From: CAIKMD01 sp035277525
GTDB lineage: Bacteria > Pseudomonadota > Alphaproteobacteria > ATCC43930 > CGMCC-115725
NCBI GenBank assembly: GCA_035277525.1
Contig: DATEKH010000051.1
Coordinates: 1 to 27,965, forward strand
Length of the DNA stretch: 27,965 bases
Reading direction: 5' to 3'
Position 1 is the first letter of the stretch, and every line of letters starts with the position of its first letter. Below are positions 1 through 6,941 of the stretch, piece by piece. A program made the position numbers and the translations under genes. The notes below the pieces were generated by a model. It searched no databases, was not told the origin of the DNA, and worked only from the letters and a program-made list of their open reading frames with translations.

Positions 1-627
1 TTTTTTGAATTGCGTCGCGATATAGAGGCTGCTGTGGCCACTGCCAAGTCGCTTGGCTATAAATCCATCGTGTTACAAGGCCACAGCATTGGGGCGCTTC
101 AAGTCGTATTTTACGCCGCGACCGATTGGGATCAAGCCGTCAAGGGCGTTATCTTAATCGCTCCGTTTGCTGACCTTCCATGGAAGTCTCGGCACGTCCT
201 AATACAGAATGAGGACGAGTATGAGGCTCTGGCGAGAGCCTCGCGCGATGCGCTCAGGCAAGGCCACAATTCAGATCCTTTGCCACTCGGAATGCGGTAC
301 ACACTGGGCCGGGTAACGGCGGTGACGGCACAGCATTTCCTAACCTATCGCGACGACAAAACAAGCGTAGCCAACAACACCTTTTGGATCTCACGCATAC
401 CGCAACCGATTTTGTTGCTGCGCGGAGATGCTGATGCCGTTGTGCTCCCGTTTGAACCGCATGCGCTGCTCAGCGCTGGGCACGCAGAAGGCTCGCTCGT
501 CCAGGAGATTACCTACGTGCGCGTTCCCGATCGGCGCTCACCGTGTATGGAAGGTCATACCTTCGCCGGTAATACACAGCCCTTGATCGATGCCCTGTTA
601 AGCTGGCTTGCGGAACGACATCTGTAA
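1..627 (+). CDS. Alpha/beta hydrolase, 5' end cut by window edge
   Basis: The frame is open from base 1, so the real start lies upstream and only the C-terminal ~208 residues are visible. GHSIGA, near residue 27 of the visible part, is the GxSxG nucleophile elbow. PILLLRGDADAVV is the usual beta-strand carrying the acid residue, and GHTF near the end supplies a likely catalytic histidine, so the triad appears complete. The fold is clear but the substrate is not; esterase, lipase or peptidase activity are all possible. Two hand-counted 60-base lines (61-180) give about 52% G+C, well below the clpA region (about 68%), which suggests that this gene too is acquired or belongs to a variable region. 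It ends in TAA, followed by a perfect hairpin at 692-713. Confidence 0.8.
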   Translation, partial: FFELRRDIEAAVATAKSLGYKSIVLQGHSIGALQVVFYAATDWDQAVKGVILIAPFADLPWKSRHVLIQNEDEYEALARASRDALRQGHNSDPLPLGMRYTLGRVTAVTAQHFLTYRDDKTSVANNTFWISRIPQPILLLRGDADAVVLPFEPHALLSAGHAEGSLVQEITYVRVPDRRSPCMEGHTFAGNTQPLIDALLSWLAERHL

Positions 628-691
628 AGCGCCTTCGCGATTGACGCCGCAAAAGCAGCGTGCGTCCCATGAGCTTAACGAAAGGCGACAC

Positions 692-713
692 GCGCTCCGC
701 TCCCGCGGAGCGC
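692..713. repeat. Perfect 9-bp stem hairpin downstream of the hydrolase
   Basis: GCGCTCCGC, a 4-base loop (TCCC) and GCGGAGCGC form an uninterrupted 9-bp stem 65 bases after the hydrolase stop codon. No T-run follows directly (the nearest is TTTTT about 20 bases later), so it may be a weak terminator or a 3'-end stabilising structure. Confidence 0.45.
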
Positions 714-773
714 TGCTCACGATGAGGTGAGAATTTTTACGGCATCAAACGGCGATGCCCTTCGCCCTTTTTT

Positions 774-835
774 CCTCATCCTGAGGAGCCCGCGAAGCGG
801 GCGTCTCGTCCCTCGACAGGCTCGGGATGAGGGGA
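774..835. repeat. Dispersed palindromic repeat, CCTCATCCTGAGGAGC type
   Basis: The unit begins CCTCATCCTGAGGAGC, contains the inner hairpin GCCCGCGAAGCGGGC, and closes with CTCGGGATGAGG, which pairs with its start. Intergenic repeats of this form are common in Hyphomicrobiales genomes such as Bradyrhizobium (from memory). It supports the taxonomic guess and has no coding role. Confidence 0.6.
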
Positions 836-863
836 CGCGCGATCGGCTTGCAGCCATCCCAAC

Positions 864-893
864 AAAAAGGCCGCCAGGAGGCGGCCTTTCTGC
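864..893 (-). terminator. Rho-independent terminator, original clpA flank
   Basis: On the minus strand the stem GGCCGCC / GGCGGCC with loop TCCT is followed by TTTTTG. It lies about 110 bases downstream of the displaced clpA 3' end (stop at 1002-1004) and now would terminate transcription of the large helicase gene. A diverged copy of the same terminator and its flank (CTGCCGACAGCT) occurs at 6121-6162. Confidence 0.7.
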
Positions 894-916
894 CGACAGC
901 TATTCCGCTTGCGCTT

Positions 917-990
917 TCACCCCCACCCTCGAACCGCTTCGCGGTTCTCTTCCCTCCCCCCTCGATGGGGAGGGTTAGGGAGGGGGGCGC
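917..990. repeat. C/G-rich palindromic repeat block
   Basis: The block contains the hairpin GAACCGC/TTC/GCGGTTC and a larger imperfect inverted repeat of CCCTCCCCCCTCGATGGGG against AGGGTTAGGGAGGGGGG. It looks like a dispersed intergenic palindrome inserted between the terminator and the clpA-end copy. The equivalent interval of the 6121-6194 copy lacks it. Confidence 0.5.
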
Positions 991-993
991 TAT

Positions 994-1164
994 CGCCATC
1001 CCTACTCCACGTATTCGGGCTCTTTGGGGGCGTCGGGCTCGTCGGGCGTCGCGGGCCGCGGCGCCGCCTCCTCGAAGCCGAAGACGAGCTTGTCCGTCTC
1101 CTTGTCGAGCGAGACCTTGACCACGCCGCCCTTGACCAGCTTGCCGAAGAGCAGCTCCTCGGCC
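994..1164 (-). repeat. Second copy of the clpA 3' end (direct repeat, outer)
   Basis: This 171-base stretch matches the end of the intact clpA gene (6765-6941) in the same orientation. The outer parts (about 994-1051 and 1088-1164) are essentially identical. The middle is diverged and 6 bases shorter. It is therefore not a recent exact duplication of the intact copy but a different clpA allele end. It contains the 15-base core ACTCCACGTATTCGG at 1004-1018, shared with 6180-6194 and 6775-6789. Similarity stops at 1164, one base before the stop codon of the large helicase gene. It is read here as a displaced or element-borne attachment-site copy. Confidence 0.85.
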
Positions 1165-1172
1165 TCAGGCAT
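1002..1172 (-). pseudogene. clpA 3' fragment (56 codons, begins ATG inside helicase stop region)
   Basis: In the clpA frame this encodes a ClpA tail running from PEAEELLFGKLVKGG to the stop after EPEYVE, compared with LAEELLFGKLVKGG in the intact protein. The tail differs by FGFEEAAPRP against FAFEEASGPARP. It lacks every ClpA ATPase domain and so cannot work as an unfoldase. By chance or design an ATG (1172-1170) opens the frame, overlapping the helicase stop (TGA, 1167-1165) by 8 bases, with GAGG about 12 bases upstream, so a 56-residue peptide could be made by coupling. It is most simply a relic left by insertion at the clpA end. Confidence 0.7.
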
Positions 1173-4100
1173 CTCGATGCGCCACCTCGACCAGGAGATC
1201 GCCTCGCGTCTCCAACTGTCCAGCTCTCAGCAGCCGGTCAATACTTGCGTCGATCACTGCTTTTAGTTGTGCACTGGTGGACGCGTATCCAAACAGGCGC
1301 GATACCGCATGCACAAGCTCTTCCCGAGTGGCGCCGAAATTCTCTCCGACAACCTTAAGAAGGCCACATTCAATTTCTTTTGGTGGCAACATTTCTGGTT
1401 TGCGCAAGGTCGGCGACGCAACTTGCGAACGATCGCGCACCGCGATGGGGCTTCCTGGAACGATGAAAAACTCTTCACCAGCTATAAGCCCCCGCTGAGC
1501 CGCAACCCCCGCCGCCCGCTCAACTGCCGAGCGGATTCGGGAACCAGCCCGCTGTAATCCCCAAAGCGCTCGTATCCGAACCGAAATTTCGTCAAGATGA
1601 ATCGGCCCTTCGATTTGCACGATCTTCACTACGTAGGCAGCCATATCCGCAAGCTGTGCTTGATGTGGCTCGACCGACCGATTCACGGCGAACGACGCTT
1701 CTTTGTACAGCACCCTCTCGTGCTCAAATGATGAGCTTGGTTCGTGGACTCCTCCTCCTATGACTGTATCGTCATCGTGAACACCAGTTTCGAAGGCAAT
1801 CGGGACGGCTTTAGGGTTCACGACGCTCCTTTCATCCCTCTCGCGCCATTCGGCTCTCGCTGCAGCAATCGCCGTCTCGACTTTCTTGAGCTCCTCCTGC
1901 GGCCGAAGGTACCAATCAGCACTCCAGATTCGATGTATAATCCACCCGTGCGCTTCTAGCACCTGCTGGCGTAACCGATCTCTGTCGCGAGCAGATCGAG
2001 AGGAGTGGTACTGCACGCCGTCGCACTCTATGCCGAGAACGAAGCGTCCGGGCTTCTCTGGATCTGCGATCGCCAAATCGACGCGAAACCCTGAAGCACC
2101 GATCTGGGCTTTGACGTTGTAACCCAGAGCTCGCAATTTATCGCATACTTGCGCTTCAAACTCGCTGTCGTGATCGCCGCCCGTTATTTCTCCGAGTCCA
2201 AACTTTCCTGTCTCGGCGAAGGTGAGAAACAATTTTAGCGCTGCAACTCCGCGTGATCGAGTGCGCTCGAGGTCGATGTCTGCACCTGTAAAATTGCAGA
2301 ACACCTCACACCTGAGCTTTGCGCGCGAGATAAGCACATTCAGACGGCGTTCGCCTCCTTCGGCACTAAGAGGGCCAAAGGCATGCGCCAGGTATCCCTC
2401 CTCAGTCTTTCCATAACCAACAGAGATAAATATGACGTCGCGCTCGTCGCCCTGGATATTTTCAAGGTTCTTTACTACGAATGGTTCCGATGCATTCGCA
2501 CCGAAGAAGTCTTCCGTCTCTGGATGCGCCCGCCGAAGGAGTTCAAGCTCTTTTAGAACCATCTGCCGCTGAGCCACCGAAAACGTAGCTACTCCGAGAC
2601 TCTGATCCGGGGTTTCGATAGCGTGTCGCATGACCGCCTGCGCAACGATCCTCGCCTCAGCGGGATTGGTGCGGGTTCCACCCCGATCATATGGAGCATC
2701 TTTGAGCAGATGGAAATGCAATCCCATTCCGGCGATAGCATCATAAGGACTCGGAACGATGAACAGTTTGTTGTCGTAAAATTCTTTATTGGAGACAGCG
2801 ATAAGCGATTGATGTTTCGAGCGATAATGCCAGCACAGCATCCGATCTGGTACGCCCTTCGCGAGGCACAGATCCAAAATGCTTTCCGCGTCTTTTGCCT
2901 GCAAAGCTACGTCGAGTTCGTCCTCATCTATGTCTTCCTCGCCAGTAAGCTTTTTAAAAAAAGAGGTCGGGGGCAATTGGCGCTGGTCGCCGACTACCAC
3001 GAGTTGCTCTACGCGAGCGATTGCTCCAAGTGCATCAACTGGTTCAATCTGGCTCGCTTCGTCGATGACCAAGACATCAAAGCGTAGCCCGCCGGGCTTC
3101 AAGAATTGTGCGACGGACAGCGGGCTCATCATAAAGACAGGTTTGAGTTGCTGAATAGCAGGTCCCGCCTTGTCAAGAAGTTGCCTGATCGGTAAGTGCG
3201 CCCTTCGTTTGGCCAGCTCCGCATTTAGAACCCCCAACGGGCCAACGCCGCCATTCGCGCGAGGCCGTTGCTCTGAATGCATCGACGCGATTTGTTCCCG
3301 TGCAAGGCTGATACGGGCGCGGTCGAGTTGACGAAAAGCCTGGACCAACCGGTCGTGCGACTGCCCATCAAATGCACGTAGCTCGGGCCACGCTCTAAAC
3401 ATGGATCGTCGCAACGTTTCACACCAAGCCCGCTCGAATGCGAGCCCGATGGTTACGGGATCAAGTCGCCCATCATGGATTCCTTTGACGAGCGAGGCTG
3501 CGCCCAATCCTTCGAGTACACGCCCCCTAGTAGCAAACGCAATGAATCTCGATAATGTCTCAATCTCTTGCGCCCAACGTTCGAGCGCTCCAGACAGATC
3601 GTCGAGCAAAATTTGTTCAACGTAATCCGCCTTAAAGGCATATCGAAGATCAAGATCGAGAAATTCGATCAACGACCCTAAATTCTGCCGGACTTCAGAA
3701 AGCGAAATGTTCAATCGCGAAGCAGCTTCCGTGAGTTCGTCAATATTTGCATCCGCCAGAGCTGGCCAGGTGCTATCGGGCAGATGCCCATGGGCAATTC
3801 TCCACGCGAGCACCTGTGCAAGCTCTTTCCAATCGCTACGGTCGAAGACCCAGAGACGGCCAAACGCCTTTCCAAGGACTTCCACCGATTCGAAAGCTCG
3901 CTTTGTCTCCTGTGCCTCCGTGATTTCATCGATAAGCGCCAATCGATCAGCCACTTTTTTCGGCAAGGGACTCTTTAAATAGGAACGCAAGAGCGCGAGT
4001 TGGCTTCGATATTCGCCGCTAAGGAATCGGAAGACTTTGGATCCTTTTCTAGCTATTGAGCGTCGAATCGCCGCAAAATCCGCCGTCCAGGCCGTCGGCG

Positions 4101-5934
4101 TGGCGAGAGCGTCGATCCGCTGGCGCTTTTTACTGTAGTCCTCACCCACAGCTACCAGGCGCTGCAGTCGGTGAACATCCTGCCGCCATTCCGCGCATCG
4201 TAGTGCGGAGCGGTCGATAACCGTTGGTATATCTTGCGCGGCCTTAAGATAGGCGAGCGAGCTCTCGAGATTGCCCAAACTCGTCGCGTGAGGAGCGCCG
4301 AGAATTCTATTCGCTGCCTCACTAGCCTCCATTGCGCTGGCCAGAGCATCGCGGAGCATCCCAATCTGGCGCAACAGAGTGTCCTGTTCACTGGGATCGA
4401 CTGCATCACGGCGTACGCCTCGCCAAGCATGAGCTGGTGGAGGTCCCAGCTCCCTTAACCGCTCCGCCAGCTCGGCAACGATCGTTTCTCGCTCCTTGTA
4501 CTCAGAGGGCGTCCAACTATCAGCGCCAATCAACTCGTAACCCGGTGTCCCACCCAACTGCTGAGCACGCACGAGACGCCCCATGACCTGATAGGGCGTA
4601 AGACCGCATGGACGAAGGGACAGATGTAGTCGATCGGCAAAGGCGTTCAGCTGCCCGCCAGTCTCGCCAAGCTTCTGAATCACCGATATATCGCCGCGGG
4701 GATGCTTTTGTGCTGCTTCTTTCGTTCGGCGTAACTCTTCCAACACCGTACGTTTGTTGATCTTGTTAGAGTGCAGTTCAAGCGCAAGGGGACCAAGCCC
4801 CGCATGCTGCAAACGACGATACACTACTTCTAGCGCAGCCATCTTTTCTGCGACGAACAGAACTTTGCGGCCCTTCGCAGCAGCAGCTGCGATGATGTTG
4901 GTGATCGTTTGCGATTTTCCCGTACCCGGCGGTCCTTTGACAACCAAGGTTCTGCCGTTGGCCGCCTCTGCAATCACGACAGCCTGCGAACTATCCGCGT
5001 CCACGACATGGTTGCGTTCGAGCGGCGGTACCGCGACGTCCACCGAAACGTCGTCGCCAATTAACGGCGGGCTCTCTGGAAACCCATCTCGAAGAAGGGC
5101 CGATATTAGAGGATGGTCGCCGATCGCAGTGCTTTCCGGCCAATTATCAGGATCAAGGTCACGGTACATGAGAAATTTGGCGAAAGAGAAGAAACCCAAT
5201 ACCATTGCGTCGGGGAGGACCTCCCAACGCTTTTGTTTCGAAACGGTTTGGGCAACGCTCGCCATGTAAGCACTAATATCGACCGCGTCCTCGTCTGCAA
5301 AGTCATCGATAATGATGCCGAACTCGGCTTTCATCTTTGCTTGCAGCGTAAGATTGGGAGAAGGAGATTCGCCTCGCGTTTTCAAATGAAATCGGTCGGC
5401 CGCGCTACTACGTTCGAGCATGATAGGCATCAACACGATCGGAGCGTGCCGCACGATTTCCGAAGTCTCGCTATCAAACCAACGCAGCAACCCGAGAGCG
5501 AGATAAAGAATGTTTACGCCCTGCTCCTCCTCGAGAGTGCGCGCGTCGTACCAGATGTCGAATAGGCGTTTCTGCAAGCCTTCAGAAGTGAGGCGCGTCT
5601 GTAGCTTTGTGTCGGAATGCCGTGTAGCTATCCCGCGATCGTCGACCGTTTCATTTTCGTCCGGCTGGGGAATCCCGCCCGTCTCATTATCATCGGCTTG
5701 TAGTTCGGCGTGCTCACCGTCGCTTAATTGAATTCCGGGAAGAAAAGTCATCGATTTGCCTTCGCTCAGAAGGCGAAACACCTCAGTCGATTTCTCATCG
5801 ACAATCTCGATTGTCCGAATGTTACGAGTCCGCAGCGGAGTATTGAGCAACCGATTGCGCGCCGAAAGATCGAGAAGAGCCTCGCGCTCCTTCAAGAGTC
5901 GATCGCGAATCGAAGCTATCACCCCCGTACTCAT
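1165..5934 (-). CDS. DUF4011 / SF1 helicase / Vsr-like nuclease / DUF3320 protein (Hhe-type defence candidate)
   Basis: A 1589-residue multidomain protein. Residues ~10-250 form the DUF4011 region (hallmark LLDLSARNRLLN at 21-31). Walker A GPPGTGKS lies at ~334, and after a long helical insert the SF1 helicase motifs follow: VLVIDEAS (~955), VVVGDQRQLPPT (~975), CWHYRSKH (~1030), NIQGDERDVIFIS (~1155) and LNVLISRAK (~1195). Residues ~1255-1340 are a Vsr/DUF559-like PD-(D/E)xK nuclease with FRVDLAI and GIECDG as likely metal ligands. Residues ~1446-1500 match DUF3320. All motifs look intact. The same architecture was reported, from memory, as the single-gene anti-phage system Hhe. The likely role is nucleic-acid sensing or unwinding with cleavage, but target and trigger are not visible. 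The ATG follows the purine-rich GGGGGCAGGGG. G+C is low (47% in 2701-2760 by hand count), consistent with transfer. The stop codon abuts the clpA-end copy. Confidence 0.85.
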   Translation of the reverse strand: MSTGVIASIRDRLLKEREALLDLSARNRLLNTPLRTRNIRTIEIVDEKSTEVFRLLSEGKSMTFLPGIQLSDGEHAELQADDNETGGIPQPDENETVDDRGIATRHSDTKLQTRLTSEGLQKRLFDIWYDARTLEEEQGVNILYLALGLLRWFDSETSEIVRHAPIVLMPIMLERSSAADRFHLKTRGESPSPNLTLQAKMKAEFGIIIDDFADEDAVDISAYMASVAQTVSKQKRWEVLPDAMVLGFFSFAKFLMYRDLDPDNWPESTAIGDHPLISALLRDGFPESPPLIGDDVSVDVAVPPLERNHVVDADSSQAVVIAEAANGRTLVVKGPPGTGKSQTITNIIAAAAAKGRKVLFVAEKMAALEVVYRRLQHAGLGPLALELHSNKINKRTVLEELRRTKEAAQKHPRGDISVIQKLGETGGQLNAFADRLHLSLRPCGLTPYQVMGRLVRAQQLGGTPGYELIGADSWTPSEYKERETIVAELAERLRELGPPPAHAWRGVRRDAVDPSEQDTLLRQIGMLRDALASAMEASEAANRILGAPHATSLGNLESSLAYLKAAQDIPTVIDRSALRCAEWRQDVHRLQRLVAVGEDYSKKRQRIDALATPTAWTADFAAIRRSIARKGSKVFRFLSGEYRSQLALLRSYLKSPLPKKVADRLALIDEITEAQETKRAFESVEVLGKAFGRLWVFDRSDWKELAQVLAWRIAHGHLPDSTWPALADANIDELTEAASRLNISLSEVRQNLGSLIEFLDLDLRYAFKADYVEQILLDDLSGALERWAQEIETLSRFIAFATRGRVLEGLGAASLVKGIHDGRLDPVTIGLAFERAWCETLRRSMFRAWPELRAFDGQSHDRLVQAFRQLDRARISLAREQIASMHSEQRPRANGGVGPLGVLNAELAKRRAHLPIRQLLDKAGPAIQQLKPVFMMSPLSVAQFLKPGGLRFDVLVIDEASQIEPVDALGAIARVEQLVVVGDQRQLPPTSFFKKLTGEEDIDEDELDVALQAKDAESILDLCLAKGVPDRMLCWHYRSKHQSLIAVSNKEFYDNKLFIVPSPYDAIAGMGLHFHLLKDAPYDRGGTRTNPAEARIVAQAVMRHAIETPDQSLGVATFSVAQRQMVLKELELLRRAHPETEDFFGANASEPFVVKNLENIQGDERDVIFISVGYGKTEEGYLAHAFGPLSAEGGERRLNVLISRAKLRCEVFCNFTGADIDLERTRSRGVAALKLFLTFAETGKFGLGEITGGDHDSEFEAQVCDKLRALGYNVKAQIGASGFRVDLAIADPEKPGRFVLGIECDGVQYHSSRSARDRDRLRQQVLEAHGWIIHRIWSADWYLRPQEELKKVETAIAAARAEWRERDERSVVNPKAVPIAFETGVHDDDTVIGGGVHEPSSSFEHERVLYKEASFAVNRSVEPHQAQLADMAAYVVKIVQIEGPIHLDEISVRIRALWGLQRAGSRIRSAVERAAGVAAQRGLIAGEEFFIVPGSPIAVRDRSQVASPTLRKPEMLPPKEIECGLLKVVGENFGATREELVHAVSRLFGYASTSAQLKAVIDASIDRLLRAGQLETRGDLLVEVAHRDA

Positions 5935-6120
5935 CCCCTGCCCCCGGTCTCACGAATTTTCTGATGTAATGGCTTAGATTATCAAAACCAGGGAGCAGAA
6001 AGGTATTCACTTCTCGCTAAAATAGCAAAGAAACGTGGTTAAGCGCTATTCACCTTGGCAATAGAACGTGAGTCTGGGAACGTGTTGGCGAACCGGGAAG
6101 CGTAGATCCGACCCGAGCGC

Positions 6121-6162
6121 CAACAAAAGGCCGCCCTTAAGGCGCCTTTTCTGCCGACAGCT
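6121..6162 (-). terminator. Terminator-like hairpin, diverged copy of the clpA downstream terminator
   Basis: Reading the minus strand, AAAAGGCGCC, TTAAG and GGCGGCCTTTTG form a slightly bulged stem ending in a T-run, 85 bases past the toxin stop. It would end the clpS-clpA-antitoxin-toxin transcript. The elements CCAACAAAA, GGCCGCC and CTGCCGACAGCT are shared with 859-900, so this and the 864-893 terminator derive from the same ancestral clpA flank. Confidence 0.6.
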
Positions 6163-6179
6163 CTATAGGATAACGCCCC

Positions 6180-6194
6180 CACTCCACGTATTCG
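6180..6194 (-). repeat. 15-base core of clpA 3' end (middle copy)
   Basis: ACTCCACGTATTCGG is identical to 1004-1018 and 6775-6789, in the same orientation, and lies about 20 bases from a copy of the clpA terminator region. On the minus strand it spells the last clpA codons (GAA TAC GTG GAG) but the stop is changed to TGG. It marks the boundary between the toxin-antitoxin unit and the helicase unit and is a candidate attachment-site core. Confidence 0.65.
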
Positions 6195-6234
6195 GATTGC
6201 ATCAGCAGAAACCCGCGCGCAACGGCGAGGGTAT

Positions 6235-6534
6235 TCACAGTCGCCTTTGCCAGCGCCGCGGATCGCGCGCGCCGTGAAAGCAGGCAACGACAAGAATCGC
6301 ATCGCCGGAATCCGCGGGCACATAGATCAAGTTGTAAGGGTAGCGCCGCAGCACGGCCCGCCGCGCCGGCGCCAGCACAACGGGATAAGCAAGAGGATTG
6401 CGCTGGACGGAAGCGAGCGCCGCATCCAGCGCGCGGAGGAATTCAGCCCCCAAGCCGCGTCCGCGCGCCTCGTACCAATCAACGGCTTCCGCCAATTCCG
6501 CCTCGGCCTCCGGCCGAAACGCGATCGAGGGCAT
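6235..6534 (-). CDS. RelE/ParE-family toxin
   Basis: A 99-residue protein starting MPSIAFRPEAEAEL. FRPEAEAELAEAVDWYE, LGAEFLRALDAAL, RRAVLRRYPYNLIYV and ILVVACFHGARDPRRW are the successive signatures of the ParE/RelE fold. Members either cleave ribosome-bound mRNA (RelE) or poison gyrase (ParE); the sequence does not decide which. The ATG overlaps the antitoxin stop by one base (TGATG), so translation is coupled and this start is preferred over an upstream in-frame ATG at 6576. The toxin is the last gene before a terminator at 6121-6162. G+C is about 70% in 6421-6480 by hand count, like the chromosome and unlike the helicase gene. Confidence 0.85.
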   Translation of the reverse strand: MPSIAFRPEAEAELAEAVDWYEARGRGLGAEFLRALDAALASVQRNPLAYPVVLAPARRAVLRRYPYNLIYVPADSGDAILVVACFHGARDPRRWQRRL

Positions 6535-6770
6535 CAGCCGAGACGCGACCAAAGCCTTGTGCGCACCTCGTCCCAAGCACCGGCCGAAGAGGGATCGCGC
6601 GCATGCTCATCAAGCCGGCGCTGCACCTCCTCGCGCTGCGCTTCGGTGAGCGGCGGCAAACCCGCCGGATCGGCCGCCACGCTGTCCCAGAGATCCTCGG
6701 CGAGCTGAATGCGCTCTGCCGGCGTGAGCTTCATCAGCTCTGTCGCCAAGGAAACGGTCGAGCGCGCCAT
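6534..6770 (-). CDS. Addiction-module antitoxin (Unstab_antitox type)
   Basis: A 78-residue protein. LATELMKLTPAERIQLAEDLWDS near the start and the C-terminal AWDEVRTRLWSR are typical of the putative addiction-module component family that pairs with RelE/ParE toxins. The C-terminal part probably wraps and inhibits the toxin; the N-terminal part resembles the conserved helical segment of the family. The gene begins only 2 bases after the clpA stop: GTG GAG TAG GG ATG. The GGAG of the last clpA codons is its only evident ribosome binding site, so expression should depend on clpA transcription and perhaps on translational re-initiation. No separate promoter can be seen, although one inside clpA cannot be excluded. 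Unstable antitoxins are often substrates of Lon or Clp proteases, which gives the clpA linkage added interest. Confidence 0.85.
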   Translation of the reverse strand: MARSTVSLATELMKLTPAERIQLAEDLWDSVAADPAGLPPLTEAQREEVQRRLDEHARDPSSAGAWDEVRTRLWSRLG

Positions 6771-6941
6771 CCCTACTCCACGTATTCGGGCTCTTTGGGG
6801 GCGTCGGGCTCGTCGGGCGTCGCCGGGCGCGCCGGCCCCGAGGCTTCCTCGAAGGCGAAGGCGAGCTTGTCCGTCTCCTTGTCGAGCGAGACCTTGACCA
6901 CGCCGCCCTTGACCAGCTTGCCGAAGAGCAGCTCCTCGGCC
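6765..6941 (-). repeat. Intact-gene copy of the clpA 3' end (direct repeat, inner)
   Basis: This is the end of the complete clpA gene plus the first bases of the antitoxin gene (shared string through GGGATGGCG on the minus strand). It pairs with 994-1164 as a direct repeat 5.77 kb away, with a 6-base length difference in the variable tail region, and contains the 15-base core at 6775-6789. Confidence 0.85.

Larger units (their letters stand above)
628..993. other. Gene-free interval with hairpins, palindromic repeats and a terminator
   Basis: No convincing gene lies between the hydrolase stop and the clpA-end copy. Short frames here read through palindromes. The interval holds a hairpin (692-713), a CCTCATCCTGAGGAGC-type repeat (774-835), a minus-strand terminator (864-890) and a C/G-rich palindromic block (917-990). 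It probably represents the original downstream flank of clpA, enriched with dispersed repeats. Confidence 0.6.
5935..6234. other. Interval between helicase gene and toxin gene
   Basis: No gene is seen. The 5935-6060 part is AT-richer and should hold the helicase promoter: reading the minus strand, GATAAT (5983-5978) is a possible -10 element, without a convincing -35. The 6121-6194 part holds the third relic of the clpA downstream region (terminator plus 15-base core). A short plus-strand frame at 6068-6277 crosses these relics and the toxin end and is not credible. Confidence 0.55.

Noticed and set aside
745..999. An 84-codon minus-strand frame beginning at the ATG just after the displaced clpA stop
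   Set aside because: The ATG is shared with the antitoxin start only because it lies in the repeat. The rest reads through palindromes and a terminator.
6068..6277. A 69-codon plus-strand frame between the helicase and toxin genes
   Set aside because: It crosses the relic terminator and clpA core and runs into the toxin 3' end; there is no ribosome binding site or domain.
994..6941. Insertion sequence or transposon as the cause of the clpA-end repeats
   Set aside because: No transposase, no terminal inverted repeats, and the repeats are a piece of gene instead of a short target duplication.
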